Source: Nitrospirillum viridazoti CBAmc (GTDB lineage: Bacteria; Pseudomonadota; Alphaproteobacteria; Azospirillales; Azospirillaceae). From it: a stretch of DNA of 64,000 bases. The stretch is from NCBI RefSeq assembly GCF_000730165.1, contig NZ_CP022111.1, forward strand, positions 1,922,001 through 1,986,000. Reading direction: 5' to 3'. The position numbers and the translations under genes were made by a program. The notes under the pieces are model-generated. The model was not told where the DNA came from. It was given only the letters and a program-made list of their open reading frames with translations, and searched no databases. Shown here one piece after another: positions 9,403 through 19,241 of the stretch; the stretch's first letter is position 1; the number at the start of each line of letters is the position of its first letter.

Positions 9403-12400
9403 CTAGTTGCCCGCCGTCTCCACCGCCTTACCGATAAACCGTTCGCCCAGCGCCGTCCAGGCGCCGGGGCCGACACGGCCGACGCGGACAGCCAGGGCCC
9501 GCACAGTGCCCATATCCCCGTCGGCGCAGGCCTCGTGCATCTGGCGGCCCAGCGCCTGCAGGCCTACCAGGCCGACATTGCCGGCGGTGGAGATCAGGTC
9601 GTGCGCCTCCGCCCGCAAGGGCGTCAGGTCCGATGCCTCCGCCAGGGCCTGGATGCGCCGCACCCGGGCCAGACCGTGCTCGATGAAATTCTCCACCAGC
9701 ACCTGAAAGTCGGCCGGCGGCACGATGGCCTGCAACCCGGCCAGCACGGCGGGGTCCAGCCGCGCCAGGGTAGCGTCGTCCTCGGCCATCGGGTCCGCCG
9801 GAGGCGTGGCTTCCGCATCAGCCTGGGGGCTGGCGGCATGGTCGGCGCCACTGGCGACCCAGCGCGCCACCGTGTCCAGGAACTGCTGCTGGTCGAAAGG
9901 CTTGGAGACGTAGTCGTCCATGCCGGCGGCCAGGTATTCCTCGCGCATGCCCACCATGGCGTTGGCGGTCATGGCCAGGATGGGCAGATGGCGCAGGCCC
10001 AGGTCACGGCGCAGCACCTGGGTGGCGGTCACGCCGTCCATCACCGGCATCTGCACGTCCATCAGCACCAGGTCATAGGCCGTGGTCTGGCAGGCGGCCA
10101 CCGCCGCCTGGCCATCCTCCGCCATGTCGACGGTATAGCCGTCGCGTTCCAGCATGATGCGCGCGACGGACCGGTTGACCATGTTGTCATCCACCAGCAG
10201 CAGGCGGCGGCCCAGCCCGCGGGCGCCCTGGTCGCGCGCCAGCGGCCCGTCCACCTCGGCCTCCACCACGTCGCCGCCGCCGAACAGGCGCAGGAGCAGG
10301 GCGCGCAGCGCCGGGGCCCGCGCCGGCTGGGTCAGCACGCCGTCCACCGCCGTGTCGGCTTCGGCCACCTGTGGCCGGCCGGTCGCCACCACCATCTTGG
10401 CCGCCGCCGCCCGGGGCAGGGTCCGCAGCCGGGCAGCCAGGGTGGGACCGTCCGCGCCAACGGCGGCGTCGGAGGGGGGCTCGGCGATGACCACGATGTC
10501 GAAGGCCCAGGCCTCCTCCGCCGCCACCTCGGCCACGGCGGCGTCCGCGTCCGCCACGGACGTCACCATGAGATCCAGGCGCTCCAGCGCCTTCACCAGA
10601 CCGCTGGCCCCGACCACCAGGGCCCGCAGGCCGCTGAGCGCCGCCACGGCCGCGGCGCGGCGGGCCACCTGCACGCTGGACGGCTTCAGCGGGATGGTGA
10701 AGGCGAAGGTGGAGCCGGCGCCGGGCGCGCTGTCCAGGGTGATGCCGCCGCCCATGAGGCGCACCAGCTCGCGCGAGATAACCAGGCCCAGGCCGGTGCC
10801 GCCATAGCGCCGGTTGATGGACGTGTCGGCCTGGGTGAATTTCTCGAACAGGCGGGCCTGCTGCTCCGCGCCCATGCCCACGCCCGTATCGACGACGGTG
10901 AAGCGCAGGCGTCGGCGGTCGTCCGCCCGATCTCCGCCGTTTTCAGCGGGTGCCGCCGTGATGGCCAGGCTGACGCGACCCTCGGCCGTGAACTTCACGG
11001 CATTGCCCATCAGGTTCAGCAGCACTTGGCGCAGGCGGGTGGGGTCGCCGCGATAGGCGCCGGCAACTTCAGGCGCCACGGAAACGTCCAGATCCAGCCC
11101 CTTTTCGCGCGCCTGGGGCGTCAGCAGGGCCATCACGCCCTCAACCACCTCATCCAGGACGAAGTCCACCATCTCCAGCTCGACCTTGCCGGCCTCCAGC
11201 TTGGAGATGTCCAGGATGTTGTTGATGATGTTCAGCAGGGCCTGGGCGCTGTCGTGGATGGCCTCGGCATAGGCGCGCTGCTCGGTCGCCAGCGCGGTGC
11301 CAAGCAGGATCTGGGTCATGCCCATGATGCCGTTCATGGGCGTGCGGATCTCATGGCTCATATTGGCCAGGAAATCGGACTTGGCGCGGTTGGCCGCCTC
11401 CGCCGCCTGCTTGGCGCCGGCCAGGTCATCGGCCAGGGCGGCCAGGTCGCCCTCGCGCTTTTTCTCCCGCGTGATATCGGACAGGGTCACCACCAGGCCG
11501 CGCCCCCAGGGCACGGCGGTGATGCGGAACCAGCGCCCGTCCTCGTCCCGGTGATATTCGAAGGTGGCGGCGCGGCCCGTGTCCACCACCTGGACATAGC
11601 GGTCGAACAGGCCACCGGCCGCAAGATCGGGGAACAGCTCCTTCAGGCCCCGGCCCACCAAGTCGTGGGCGGAGTAGCCGGCCATCTTCTCGGCGGTGAC
11701 GTTGACCAGCTCGAAGCGGAAGTCGCTGACGTCGAAGTTTTCGTCCCGGATGGTGTCATAGGCAAAGACCCCGTCCAGCGAGGCGTTCAGCACGTTGTCC
11801 AGCAGGGTGCGCTGCGCCTGCAGGGTGGCGCGCGCCGCCTCCAGTTCCGTCACCTGGGCGTTCAGGTGCAGGGTCGCCGCCACCTGGTCCGACACGTCGC
11901 GCAGCAAGGCGACGTAATGGGTGACGCGGGCGCCCACACGGGCCGGAAAGATGGCCAGATCCACCCAGAAGGGACGACGGTCGCGGGTATAGTTCAGCAG
12001 GCGCTGGCGCACCGGTTCCCCCGCCACCAGCGCCTGACGGATACGCTCCAGCGCCGCCCTGTCGGTCAGCGGCCCCTGGAGGAAGCGGGGGGAACGGCCC
12101 ACCGCCTCGTCCCAGGAGAATCCGGTGACGGTGGTGAAGGCCTCGTTCACGAAGATGATGCGGGGGCCCGGCTCGTCCAGGGCGTCGGCCTCGGTGATCA
12201 TGATGCCATCGGTGGCGTGCACCGCCACCGATTGCAGCAGGCGCAGGCGCTCTTCCGCCGCCACTTGGTGGGTACGGTCGCGCCCCGACCCGCGAAAGCC
12301 CTGGAACACGCCGGCTTCATCGAAGAAGGGCTTGCCACTGACCACCACGTGACGCAGCGCCCCGTCCTCGCCGTACAGGCTGTAGGTCAGGTTGCGGAAC

Positions 12401-13683
12401 GGCTGGGGCGCCGCCAGTCGCTCCTCGTAAGCCAACAGGTCGGGATTGTCGGGATCGAGGGCGAAGTCGCGGCGGGTTCGGCCCAGGAAATGCCCCGCCG
12501 GGATGCCCAGGCTGCTGACGCCCTGGGACATCTGGGTGAAGCGCCCTTCCGGATCGGTTTCCCAGAACCAGTCGCTGGACACCTCCGTCAGGTCGCGGAA
12601 CTGGACCTCGCGCTGGGCGATCTCACGCTCGTGCCGGTCCAGCGCCGCCGCCATGTCGTTGAAGGATCGGGCCAGCTCCGCGAACTCCGCCGTGCCTGGC
12701 GCGATGGCGGCGCGCACGCCCCTGTCACCGGCGGCCAAGCGGGAGACGGCATGGCGCAGGGCCAGCACGCCGCGCAGCACCGTCGCCTCCACCCCCACCC
12801 AGCCCAGAAGCAAGGCGCAGAGGGCGGCCACACCGCCAAAGGCCAGGGTGCGCCGCTGATCGGCCAGGATGGGGGCCAGGACGGCGGCGCGATCCGCGCC
12901 CACCACGACGTGCGCTCCGCTGCTGGGCAGGGCGGCGATGCCCACCAGCCGGTCCACCCCGTCCAGGGTGACGAATTCCCCCCGGTCCGTCGGCCCGTTC
13001 AGCACCGCCTGAATGAAGGGATTGTCCTTGAAATTATGTCCCACCAGATCGCGCCGTTCAGGGATGCGGGCCAGCACCGTGCCGGTGCGGTCCACCAGCA
13101 GGAACAGGGACCCGTCGTGGCTGAAGCGGGCGCCCGTCTTCTCGATCCAATCCATGCTGAGCCCGGCCAGCACCAAGGCGTCCGGCTTGCCCGAATCCGC
13201 CGGCCCATCCGGCCGGTACACCGGCTGGGCGGTGCCCAGGATCACACGGTTGCTGGGCCGCCCGAACACATAGTCGCTGGTGCTGGCCCGGCCGGTCTCA
13301 AAGGCCTGGCGCACGTATTCGCGGTCGCTGTAGTTGGACCAAGGCTGGTCCGCCGACGAGCAGATGACCGAGCCATCGGGCTTGACCACGTGGATGTTGG
13401 AAACCCAGGGCTGGGACGCCTTCAGGATGCGGGCGTCGTCGACACACTGGTCCGTGGGCAGCAGGGCGGAATGCTGGGCGAAGCCCAGGCTGAGCCGCCG
13501 CACCTGGTCCAGCAGGCGTTCCTGTTCGTCCGCCGCCATGCGGGCCAGTTCCACCGCCTGGGCCTCGGCGGCGGCGACGGCCTCGTCCCGCCGGGCCCGG
13601 CTTTCGCCCAGCAGCAACAGGAAGAAAGGCACGGTCGTACCGATCAGCAGCAGCAACAGGCGCCGCCGCAAGCCCAAGGCCAT
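9403..13683 (-). CDS. Hybrid sensor histidine kinase with dCache, HAMP, three PAS, receivers and HPt
   Basis: A 1426-residue inner-membrane sensor that carries a whole phosphorelay. In order: TM helix (about 8-25); periplasmic dCache-like sensor (about 35-270); second TM (about 283-303); HAMP; three PAS domains (about 365-750); HisKA with phospho-acceptor His777 in '[12 protein letters not shown]'; HATPase with the usual N and G boxes; a degenerate receiver that lacks the LxxD acceptor; a canonical receiver with Asp1209 in 'LVLMDVQMP'; and a C-terminal HPt with His1361 in '[10 protein letters not shown]'. The lone receiver just downstream may take phosphate from the HPt. The ligand is unknown, but the periplasmic Cache fold suggests a small soluble molecule. 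A long open frame on the opposite strand across this gene is a GC artefact. Confidence 0.92.
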   Translation of the reverse strand: MALGLRRRLLLLLIGTTVPFFLLLLGESRARRDEAVAAAEAQAVELARMAADEQERLLDQVRRLSLGFAQHSALLPTDQCVDDARILKASQPWVSNIHVVKPDGSVICSSADQPWSNYSDREYVRQAFETGRASTSDYVFGRPSNRVILGTAQPVYRPDGPADSGKPDALVLAGLSMDWIEKTGARFSHDGSLFLLVDRTGTVLARIPERRDLVGHNFKDNPFIQAVLNGPTDRGEFVTLDGVDRLVGIAALPSSGAHVVVGADRAAVLAPILADQRRTLAFGGVAALCALLLGWVGVEATVLRGVLALRHAVSRLAAGDRGVRAAIAPGTAEFAELARSFNDMAAALDRHEREIAQREVQFRDLTEVSSDWFWETDPEGRFTQMSQGVSSLGIPAGHFLGRTRRDFALDPDNPDLLAYEERLAAPQPFRNLTYSLYGEDGALRHVVVSGKPFFDEAGVFQGFRGSGRDRTHQVAAEERLRLLQSVAVHATDGIMITEADALDEPGPRIIFVNEAFTTVTGFSWDEAVGRSPRFLQGPLTDRAALERIRQALVAGEPVRQRLLNYTRDRRPFWVDLAIFPARVGARVTHYVALLRDVSDQVAATLHLNAQVTELEAARATLQAQRTLLDNVLNASLDGVFAYDTIRDENFDVSDFRFELVNVTAEKMAGYSAHDLVGRGLKELFPDLAAGGLFDRYVQVVDTGRAATFEYHRDEDGRWFRITAVPWGRGLVVTLSDITREKKREGDLAALADDLAGAKQAAEAANRAKSDFLANMSHEIRTPMNGIMGMTQILLGTALATEQRAYAEAIHDSAQALLNIINNILDISKLEAGKVELEMVDFVLDEVVEGVMALLTPQAREKGLDLDVSVAPEVAGAYRGDPTRLRQVLLNLMGNAVKFTAEGRVSLAITAAPAENGGDRADDRRRLRFTVVDTGVGMGAEQQARLFEKFTQADTSINRRYGGTGLGLVISRELVRLMGGGITLDSAPGAGSTFAFTIPLKPSSVQVARRAAAVAALSGLRALVVGASGLVKALERLDLMVTSVADADAAVAEVAAEEAWAFDIVVIAEPPSDAAVGADGPTLAARLRTLPRAAAAKMVVATGRPQVAEADTAVDGVLTQPARAPALRALLLRLFGGGDVVEAEVDGPLARDQGARGLGRRLLLVDDNMVNRSVARIMLERDGYTVDMAEDGQAAVAACQTTAYDLVLMDVQMPVMDGVTATQVLRRDLGLRHLPILAMTANAMVGMREEYLAAGMDDYVSKPFDQQQFLDTVARWVASGADHAASPQADAEATPPADPMAEDDATLARLDPAVLAGLQAIVPPADFQVLVENFIEHGLARVRRIQALAEASDLTPLRAEAHDLISTAGNVGLVGLQALGRQMHEACADGDMGTVRALAVRVGRVGPGAWTALGERFIGKAVETAGN

Positions 13684-13818
13684 TCCTCATCCCCCAACAG
13701 GCCGGGGGCATGGAGGCCCCGGCTGTTCCCGCCAGGGGACCTTTGTCGCATCCGGATGCCGCATCGTCCAGGGCGCGGACGGAGAGGCTACATAGATAGG
13801 ATTTTCGCGGAACGATGC

Positions 13819-15984
13819 CTAGTCGGCGGCCCCCGCCACCACTTGGCCGCCGACGGAACGCTCGGCATGCCGCGGCATGAGGCGGGACGCGAAGTAGGCC
13901 AGTTCCAGGGCGGGGCCCCGGGCGCGGGCAGCGTCATCCAGGCCCCGAGTGCCGTGGCCGCCCTCGTCGCTTTCATAGAACAGCACGGGCTTGCCCAGCG
14001 CCTCCATGCGGGCGGCGAACTTGCGGGCATGGCCGGGGCCCACGCGGTCGTCGTGGGTGGCCGTCATGATCAGGGTTTCCGGGTAGGTGCGCGTGGGATC
14101 CAGCCGCTGGTAGGGAGAAATGCTGGCCAGGAAGGCCCGTTCCTCCGGCACCGAGACGCTGCCGTATTCCGCCACCCAGGACGAGCCGGCGGCGATGGCC
14201 TCATAGCGCAGCATATCCAGCAGCGGCACCTTGATGGCCACCGCCCCCCACAGGTCGGGATGCTGGGTCAATGCCACGCCCATCAGCAGGCCGCCGTTGG
14301 AGCCGCCGCTGATGCCCAGACGTGCCGGCCGGGTGACCTGGCGTTGAATCAGGTCGCGCGCCACGGCGGTAAAGTCGTCGAAGGACTTCTGCCGGTGGGT
14401 CTTCAGCGCCGCCTCGTGCCAGGCGGGGCCGAACTCGCCCCCGCCCCGGATGTTGGCCACGACATAGACGCCGCCCCGGTCCAGCCACAGCTTGCCGATG
14501 GTGGCGGAATATGTCGGCAGGCGCGACAGGTTGAAGCCGCCGTAGGCCGTCAGCAGGGTGGGGTTGTCGCCGCTGAGCACCATGTCCTTGCGGTGGACGA
14601 TGAAGTAGGGGATGGCGGTGCCGTCGGTGGACACGGCCTGCCACTGGTCCACGGTGTAGGGACTGGCGTCGAAGCCAGGGCTGCCGGCCTTGACCAGGGT
14701 GGCGGCGGCACTGTCCAAATCCACGCTCCACACCGCCTGGGGCGTCAGGAAGCCGGCCACTGTCACGGTCAGCTTGTCCTTGTCCTCACTGCTGGACTTG
14801 ATGCTGACGGCCGACATGTCGGGCAGGTCGACACGGGTCGTCTTCCAGCCGCCGTCGACGCGGGTCAACACCGTCAGGCGGCCGCGCACATTCTCGTCAC
14901 TGGTGACCACCAGGTGTGACCTGGCCTTCACCAGGTTGGTCACAGCCTCGCGCGGGCCGGGCAGATAGACGGGGGCCGCCTTCAGCTTGGCCGGGTCGTG
15001 ACGGGCAGCATCCAGATCCACCGAGACATAGGAGCCGGCGGGAAAGGTGCGGCCGCTGGCCGTCTGCCAGTCCTGCCCCAGCTTGACCACCATTTGCCCA
15101 TTGGCCAGCACCGCCAGCTCGGCCAGCGGCGGCAGGCCCAGCTTCAGGGTGTGGCGGCCTTCGACCAGATAATGTTCCGTGGTGAAATAGCTGGGCCGCC
15201 GCACCAGCACGATGGCGCGGTGGCCCTGGCGGTCGCGGAAGATGGCCGGGCTGACGGAGGTGTCGGTGACACGGCCCTGGAAAATCTCATGCGCCTGGTC
15301 CAGCGGCTGGCCACGCTGCACCACCTTGACCACGTAGGGATAGCCGGAGCGGGTCAGCGCGGTGTCGCTGGAATCCCAGCCACGGGCCACCAGCAAGGTG
15401 TCATGGTCCAGCCACACCACCGTCTGCTTGGCGTAGGGCAGGTGGAAGCCGCCGGGCACGTAGGCCTTGGCCACGGGGTCGTATTCCCGCACCTCCACCG
15501 CGTCCTCGCCCGTGCGCGACAGCGACACCAGGCAGGTGCGCCCCATGACCACCGGGTCCGCCCCCGGGGCGGGGGACGGCGCGTCGGGATCGACCGTGCC
15601 GTAGCAATTGGAACCGGCATAGACATGGCGCACGCCGTCGATGGTGGTGACGGCCGGATCCTTGCCGTCCACCGCCCCGCCCGAGGGCAGCGCGCCGCTG
15701 CCACCCTCTTCCGACGCCTCATGCGCCAGCAGGGTGGCGGTGGAGATGAAATCGGACAGGGGCGCGTCCTGCGTCAGTTCCGCCAGCGTGCGCTGGTTCT
15801 GCCGCGCCACCCAGGCCAGCGCATCCGGCGAGTCGGGCGTTTCCAGCCAGGCGTAGGGATCGGTGTAGGTGGAGGACAGGCCGGACAGCGGGGCCGCCGG
15901 CTCGACAGCCGGATCTTGCGCGCATGCCGCCAGCGACAGCGCCAAAAGCAAAGCCGGAAGGACACGGGAACAAACGGACGGCAT
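13819..15984 (-). CDS. Prolyl oligopeptidase family (S9) serine peptidase, exported lipoprotein
   Basis: A 721-residue S9A-type peptidase, expected to cleave short proline-containing peptides in the periplasm. The N-terminus from ATG 15984 is a lipoprotein signal ending 'LSLAACAQ' (lipobox LAAC). A beta-propeller gate fills about residues 50-440. The alpha/beta-hydrolase domain has the nucleophile Ser562 in 'GGSNGGLL', the acid in 'THDDRVGPGHA' and the catalytic His in 'EGGHG'. An in-frame ATG 11 codons upstream would spoil the signal peptide. A close paralog lies directly upstream on the same strand. Together they look like a peptide-scavenging pair, although this copy is lipid-anchored and the other has a cleavable signal. 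Confidence 0.9.
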   Translation of the reverse strand: MPSVCSRVLPALLLALSLAACAQDPAVEPAAPLSGLSSTYTDPYAWLETPDSPDALAWVARQNQRTLAELTQDAPLSDFISTATLLAHEASEEGGSGALPSGGAVDGKDPAVTTIDGVRHVYAGSNCYGTVDPDAPSPAPGADPVVMGRTCLVSLSRTGEDAVEVREYDPVAKAYVPGGFHLPYAKQTVVWLDHDTLLVARGWDSSDTALTRSGYPYVVKVVQRGQPLDQAHEIFQGRVTDTSVSPAIFRDRQGHRAIVLVRRPSYFTTEHYLVEGRHTLKLGLPPLAELAVLANGQMVVKLGQDWQTASGRTFPAGSYVSVDLDAARHDPAKLKAAPVYLPGPREAVTNLVKARSHLVVTSDENVRGRLTVLTRVDGGWKTTRVDLPDMSAVSIKSSSEDKDKLTVTVAGFLTPQAVWSVDLDSAAATLVKAGSPGFDASPYTVDQWQAVSTDGTAIPYFIVHRKDMVLSGDNPTLLTAYGGFNLSRLPTYSATIGKLWLDRGGVYVVANIRGGGEFGPAWHEAALKTHRQKSFDDFTAVARDLIQRQVTRPARLGISGGSNGGLLMGVALTQHPDLWGAVAIKVPLLDMLRYEAIAAGSSWVAEYGSVSVPEERAFLASISPYQRLDPTRTYPETLIMTATHDDRVGPGHARKFAARMEALGKPVLFYESDEGGHGTRGLDDAARARGPALELAYFASRLMPRHAERSVGGQVVAGAAD

Positions 15985-16100
15985 GGGACGCGACAGCCTC
16001 GGCGGATCGGGATCCATCCCCCTGGCGACAGCGACGGCCGGGGTCAGGGGGACGGCGGAACGGAGGCAGGGAACTTCTGCCCCCGTTCCAGGATTGATCC

Positions 16101-18230
16101 CTAATCCTTGAGTTTCCGTAAAAGGTAGGTGAACTCCAGCGCCTGCCGCCGGGCGGTTTCCTTCAGGTTGGCGCTGGCCGCGTGACCGCCCTCGGTGTTC
16201 TCGTAATAGAGGTAGGGCAGGCCCATCTCCTTCATCTTGGCCGCCATTTTGCGGGCGTGCCCGGGATTGACCCGGTCATCCTTGGCCGAGGTGACGAACA
16301 AGGGTTCCGGATAGGTCACCCCTGCCTTGAGATTATGGTAGGGCGAGATGCCGGCCAGGAAGGCCCGCTCTTCCGGCACCGCCGGGTCCCCGTATTCCCC
16401 CATCCAGGAGGCGCCGGCGCCGATGACGGGGAAGCGCAGCATGTCCAGCAGCGGCACCTGGATGACGACCGCGCGCCACAGTTCCGGATGCTGGGTGAAC
16501 TGCACGCCCATCAGCAGGCCGCCGTTGGAGCCGCCCTCGATGCCCAGCCGGCGGGTGCTGGTCAGCTTGGTGGCGACCAGGTCGCGGGCCACGGCGACGA
16601 AGTCGTCGTAAATGGCCTGGCGCTTGGTCTTCAGGCCAGCCTCGTGCCAGGCGGGGCCGAACTCCCCACCGCCCCGGATGTTGGCCAGCACATAGGCGCC
16701 GCCGCGTTCCAGCCACATCTTGCCGGTGGCGCCCAGGTAGCGGGGCAGCATCGGCACCTCGAACCCGCCATAGGCGTACAGCAGGGTGGGGGTGGATCCG
16801 TCGAAGGGCACGTCGCGCGGCCGCACGACAAAGTAGGGCACATGGGTCCCGTCGCTGGACACCGCCTCGCGCTGTTCCACCACCGCCTTGGACGCGTCGA
16901 ACTGCGGCGGCGTGGACTTCAGCCTTTCGACCGCCCCGGTGTTGGTATCGACCAGCGACAGGGTCAGCGGCTCCAGGAAGCCGGCCACGGTGACGAAGGC
17001 GCGGTCATGATCGCGGTCGGTGCCGGTGACGGTGATGTTGGCGTTGTCCGGCAGCTGCAGCTGCGCGCGGCGCCAGCTGCCGTCGGCGTTGCGGTCGGCC
17101 ACATAGACGCGGCCCTTCACATTGTCCGTCAGGCTGATCAACAGGTGGTGCCTGGTGAAGTCCAGGCCGTTCAGGCCTTCGCGCGAGGTCGGCGTGTAGA
17201 CCGGCACCGGGTGCAAATGGTCCGGATCGGCCGTGGCCGCCGCCAGATCCAGCGCCACGACGGCCCCCTGGGGCACGGCGGTGCCGCCCGCGGTCCAATC
17301 CTGCTTCACCTCCACGATCAGTTGGCCCTCGTGGATGCCGTGCACGCGGGACTTCAGCGGCAGGGCCAGACGCTTCGGCTGCCCGCCCGCCAGCAGATAG
17401 GTCTCCACCTCGAAGAAGCTGAGGTTGCGGGTGATCAGCGTGGCCTGGTGGCCCTGGGCGTCACGCATGGTTTCGGCGCCGACCGACATGTCCGACGGCT
17501 GGCCCCGGAACACCTCCTGCGCCTGGTCCAGCGGCTGGCCGCGCTTCAGCGTCTTGATGACCAGGGGGTAGCCGGCGCCGCTCATGGTGCCGGGGCCCCA
17601 GTCGCGGGCCACCAGCAGGGTTTCGGTGTCCGCCCAGGCGACATTCTGCTTGCCGCGCGGCAGGGTGAAGCCGCCGGGCACGAAGGCCCGGCTCTTCATG
17701 TCGAACTCGCGGATCGTGACCGCGTCCTCACCCCCGTTGGACAGGTGGACGACGCAGTGGCGGCGGGTTTCCTCGTCGCAGTCGGTGCCCTTGAACACCC
17801 ACTTCACGCCCTCGGCCTTGGCCAGGGCGTCAACGTCCAGCACGGTCTGCCAGTCGGGCTTGTCCCTGCGGAAGCTGGCCAGGGTGGTGGTGCGCCACAG
17901 GCCCTGGACGTGGTCGGCGTCCTGCCAGAAATTATAGACGGCGTCGCCGCGGAAGCTGACGCCCGGCACGCGGTCCTTGCTTTCGGCGATGGCCGTCGCC
18001 TCCGCCAGCAGGGCGGGATAGCGCGGGTCGGCCTGCAGCACGGCGGTGGAGCGGTCCGTTTCCGCCTTGGCCCAGGCCAGGGCGTCTGCGTTGTTCATAT
18101 CCTCCATCCACGCCCGGCTGTCCTCGGGGATGCCGGTGGGCGGCGTGGCGGGTGTGGAATCGGCGAAGGCGGCGGTCGCCCCCAGCATCAGGCCGGGCGA
18201 CAGCAGAAGTGCGCTGATCGTGTTTTTCAT
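16101..18230 (-). CDS. Prolyl oligopeptidase family (S9) serine peptidase, secreted
   Basis: This is a 709-residue paralog of the next S9 peptidase. It begins with a signal peptide whose hydrophobic stretch ends near 'GATAAFADS'; a Sec signal with AxA cleavage is likely. A propeller domain follows, then the hydrolase domain with Ser568 in 'GGSNGGLLMG', the acid in 'SAKDDRVNPGHA' and His in 'TEGGHA'. ATG 18230 has GGGG upstream at usable spacing; ATG 18239, three codons earlier, is the alternative. An 116-base gap separates it from the downstream paralog, so each may have its own promoter. The substrate, proline-containing peptides, is from family knowledge only. Confidence 0.9.
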   Translation of the reverse strand: MKNTISALLLSPGLMLGATAAFADSTPATPPTGIPEDSRAWMEDMNNADALAWAKAETDRSTAVLQADPRYPALLAEATAIAESKDRVPGVSFRGDAVYNFWQDADHVQGLWRTTTLASFRRDKPDWQTVLDVDALAKAEGVKWVFKGTDCDEETRRHCVVHLSNGGEDAVTIREFDMKSRAFVPGGFTLPRGKQNVAWADTETLLVARDWGPGTMSGAGYPLVIKTLKRGQPLDQAQEVFRGQPSDMSVGAETMRDAQGHQATLITRNLSFFEVETYLLAGGQPKRLALPLKSRVHGIHEGQLIVEVKQDWTAGGTAVPQGAVVALDLAAATADPDHLHPVPVYTPTSREGLNGLDFTRHHLLISLTDNVKGRVYVADRNADGSWRRAQLQLPDNANITVTGTDRDHDRAFVTVAGFLEPLTLSLVDTNTGAVERLKSTPPQFDASKAVVEQREAVSSDGTHVPYFVVRPRDVPFDGSTPTLLYAYGGFEVPMLPRYLGATGKMWLERGGAYVLANIRGGGEFGPAWHEAGLKTKRQAIYDDFVAVARDLVATKLTSTRRLGIEGGSNGGLLMGVQFTQHPELWRAVVIQVPLLDMLRFPVIGAGASWMGEYGDPAVPEERAFLAGISPYHNLKAGVTYPEPLFVTSAKDDRVNPGHARKMAAKMKEMGLPYLYYENTEGGHAASANLKETARRQALEFTYLLRKLKD

Positions 18231-18366
18231 GAACCCCATCCGTAGGGGCGGCCGACCGCTGCCACGGATCGCCCCAGCCCCTGTCTGTTGCCTTTAGTAG
18301 TGGGTCAGGACGAGGCCGGATGCAATACGCTGCTTAGGACAAATGGGGGTGATCCGGAAGGAGATC

Positions 18367-18981
18367 TCAGGCGTCGGCCTCGCCGGCCTCGATGACGCCG
18401 TCGGCCGACTTGCGGAAGATGGACGGTGTGCCGACGTACAGCAGCACCACGTCCCGGTCCGAGGCGTTGCGGGCGCTGTGCGGCTGCAGGCTGTCGAAAT
18501 GCAGGCTGTCGCCGGCACCCAGCTTGGCCTTGGTCTTGCCCACCGTTCCCGTCATCTCCCCCTCCACGACGTAGAGGAAATCCTCGCCATTGCGCTGGTC
18601 GGTGGGGAAGGCATGGCCGGGCGGCACCCGCATCAGGATGATGTCCAGCTTGCGGTCCGCCAGGTTGCTGGCCAGATCGATGTAATCCACCGGGCTGTCG
18701 ACCTCGATGCGCCGGGGCTTGGCCGCACGGTGAACGATGGTGCCGCTGTCCGGCACCTCCATGAAATAGGTGAGGTCCACGGTCAGGGCGTCGGCCAGGG
18801 CCAACAGCGAGACCAGCGAGGGCACGCTCAAATCCCGTTCCGCCTGGCTGATGAAGGGGGCGGACAGGCCGGAGCGCTCGGCCACCTGCTGCAGGGTCAG
18901 GCCCAGCGCCTTGCGCCGCGCGCGGATGCGGTCGCCCATGGGCATTTGCCGCCGGCGGTCGGTGGTGCTGACGATCTGCAT
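18367..18981 (-). CDS. XRE-family transcriptional regulator with C-terminal cupin domain
   Basis: A 204-residue DNA-binding protein. The N-terminal helix-turn-helix (about 17-75) shows the XRE signature 'LTLQQVAERSGLSAPFISQAE'-type helices. The C-terminal half (about 115-190) is a small cupin with 'GEDFLYVVEGEM' and 'GDSLHFDSLQPHSARN' motifs. This architecture (MerR-unrelated, PuuR/SutR-like) usually senses a small metabolite such as an amino acid or polyamine in the cupin pocket. Its position next to two exported peptidases, on the same strand but downstream of the chemoreceptor, makes peptide or amino-acid sensing plausible, but this is inference. I see no clear operator in the 136-base gap to the peptidase gene. 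Confidence 0.88.
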   Translation of the reverse strand: MQIVSTTDRRRQMPMGDRIRARRKALGLTLQQVAERSGLSAPFISQAERDLSVPSLVSLLALADALTVDLTYFMEVPDSGTIVHRAAKPRRIEVDSPVDYIDLASNLADRKLDIILMRVPPGHAFPTDQRNGEDFLYVVEGEMTGTVGKTKAKLGAGDSLHFDSLQPHSARNASDRDVVLLYVGTPSIFRKSADGVIEAGEADA

Positions 18982-19241
18982 GGCTTATGCCCCCCCTTCA
19001 ACCCAGGCCCATCCCGAGGCCCCCCGGCCCCGGCCCGCCTTCACCCCGGTTGGCCCGGGGATGGTGATGGCGGCTTAACGTTTGTCCCTCCCTGGTAATG
19101 CGCTCCCGCGCGCAGGTAAAGCCGCCAACCCCCGCCGCCGCCGCATAGCGGCGACGCCCGGCGCGGGACGGTTCAAATTTGTGGGTGCGTCAAAAATTTT
19201 ACACAGGGCGCCTAATGACCGCACCTGGCGGTTGGGGAACG
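18982..19241. other. Intergenic, no gene seen
   Basis: The 260 bases lie between the regulator start and the 3' end of the chemoreceptor. They contain GC-rich short repeats of CCG units and a CGCCGC...GCGGCG hairpin near 19128-19152, then an AT-rich patch at 19172-19202. No open frame with a ribosome site is visible. The hairpin might be part of a terminator for the chemoreceptor, but there is no convincing T-run. Confidence 0.5.

Noticed and set aside
9535-14919. A plus-strand open frame of 1794 codons opposite the hybrid kinase
   Set aside because: It is the antisense of a well-supported kinase and peptidase, has low-complexity Q/H/G/R translation and no domains; an effect of high GC content.
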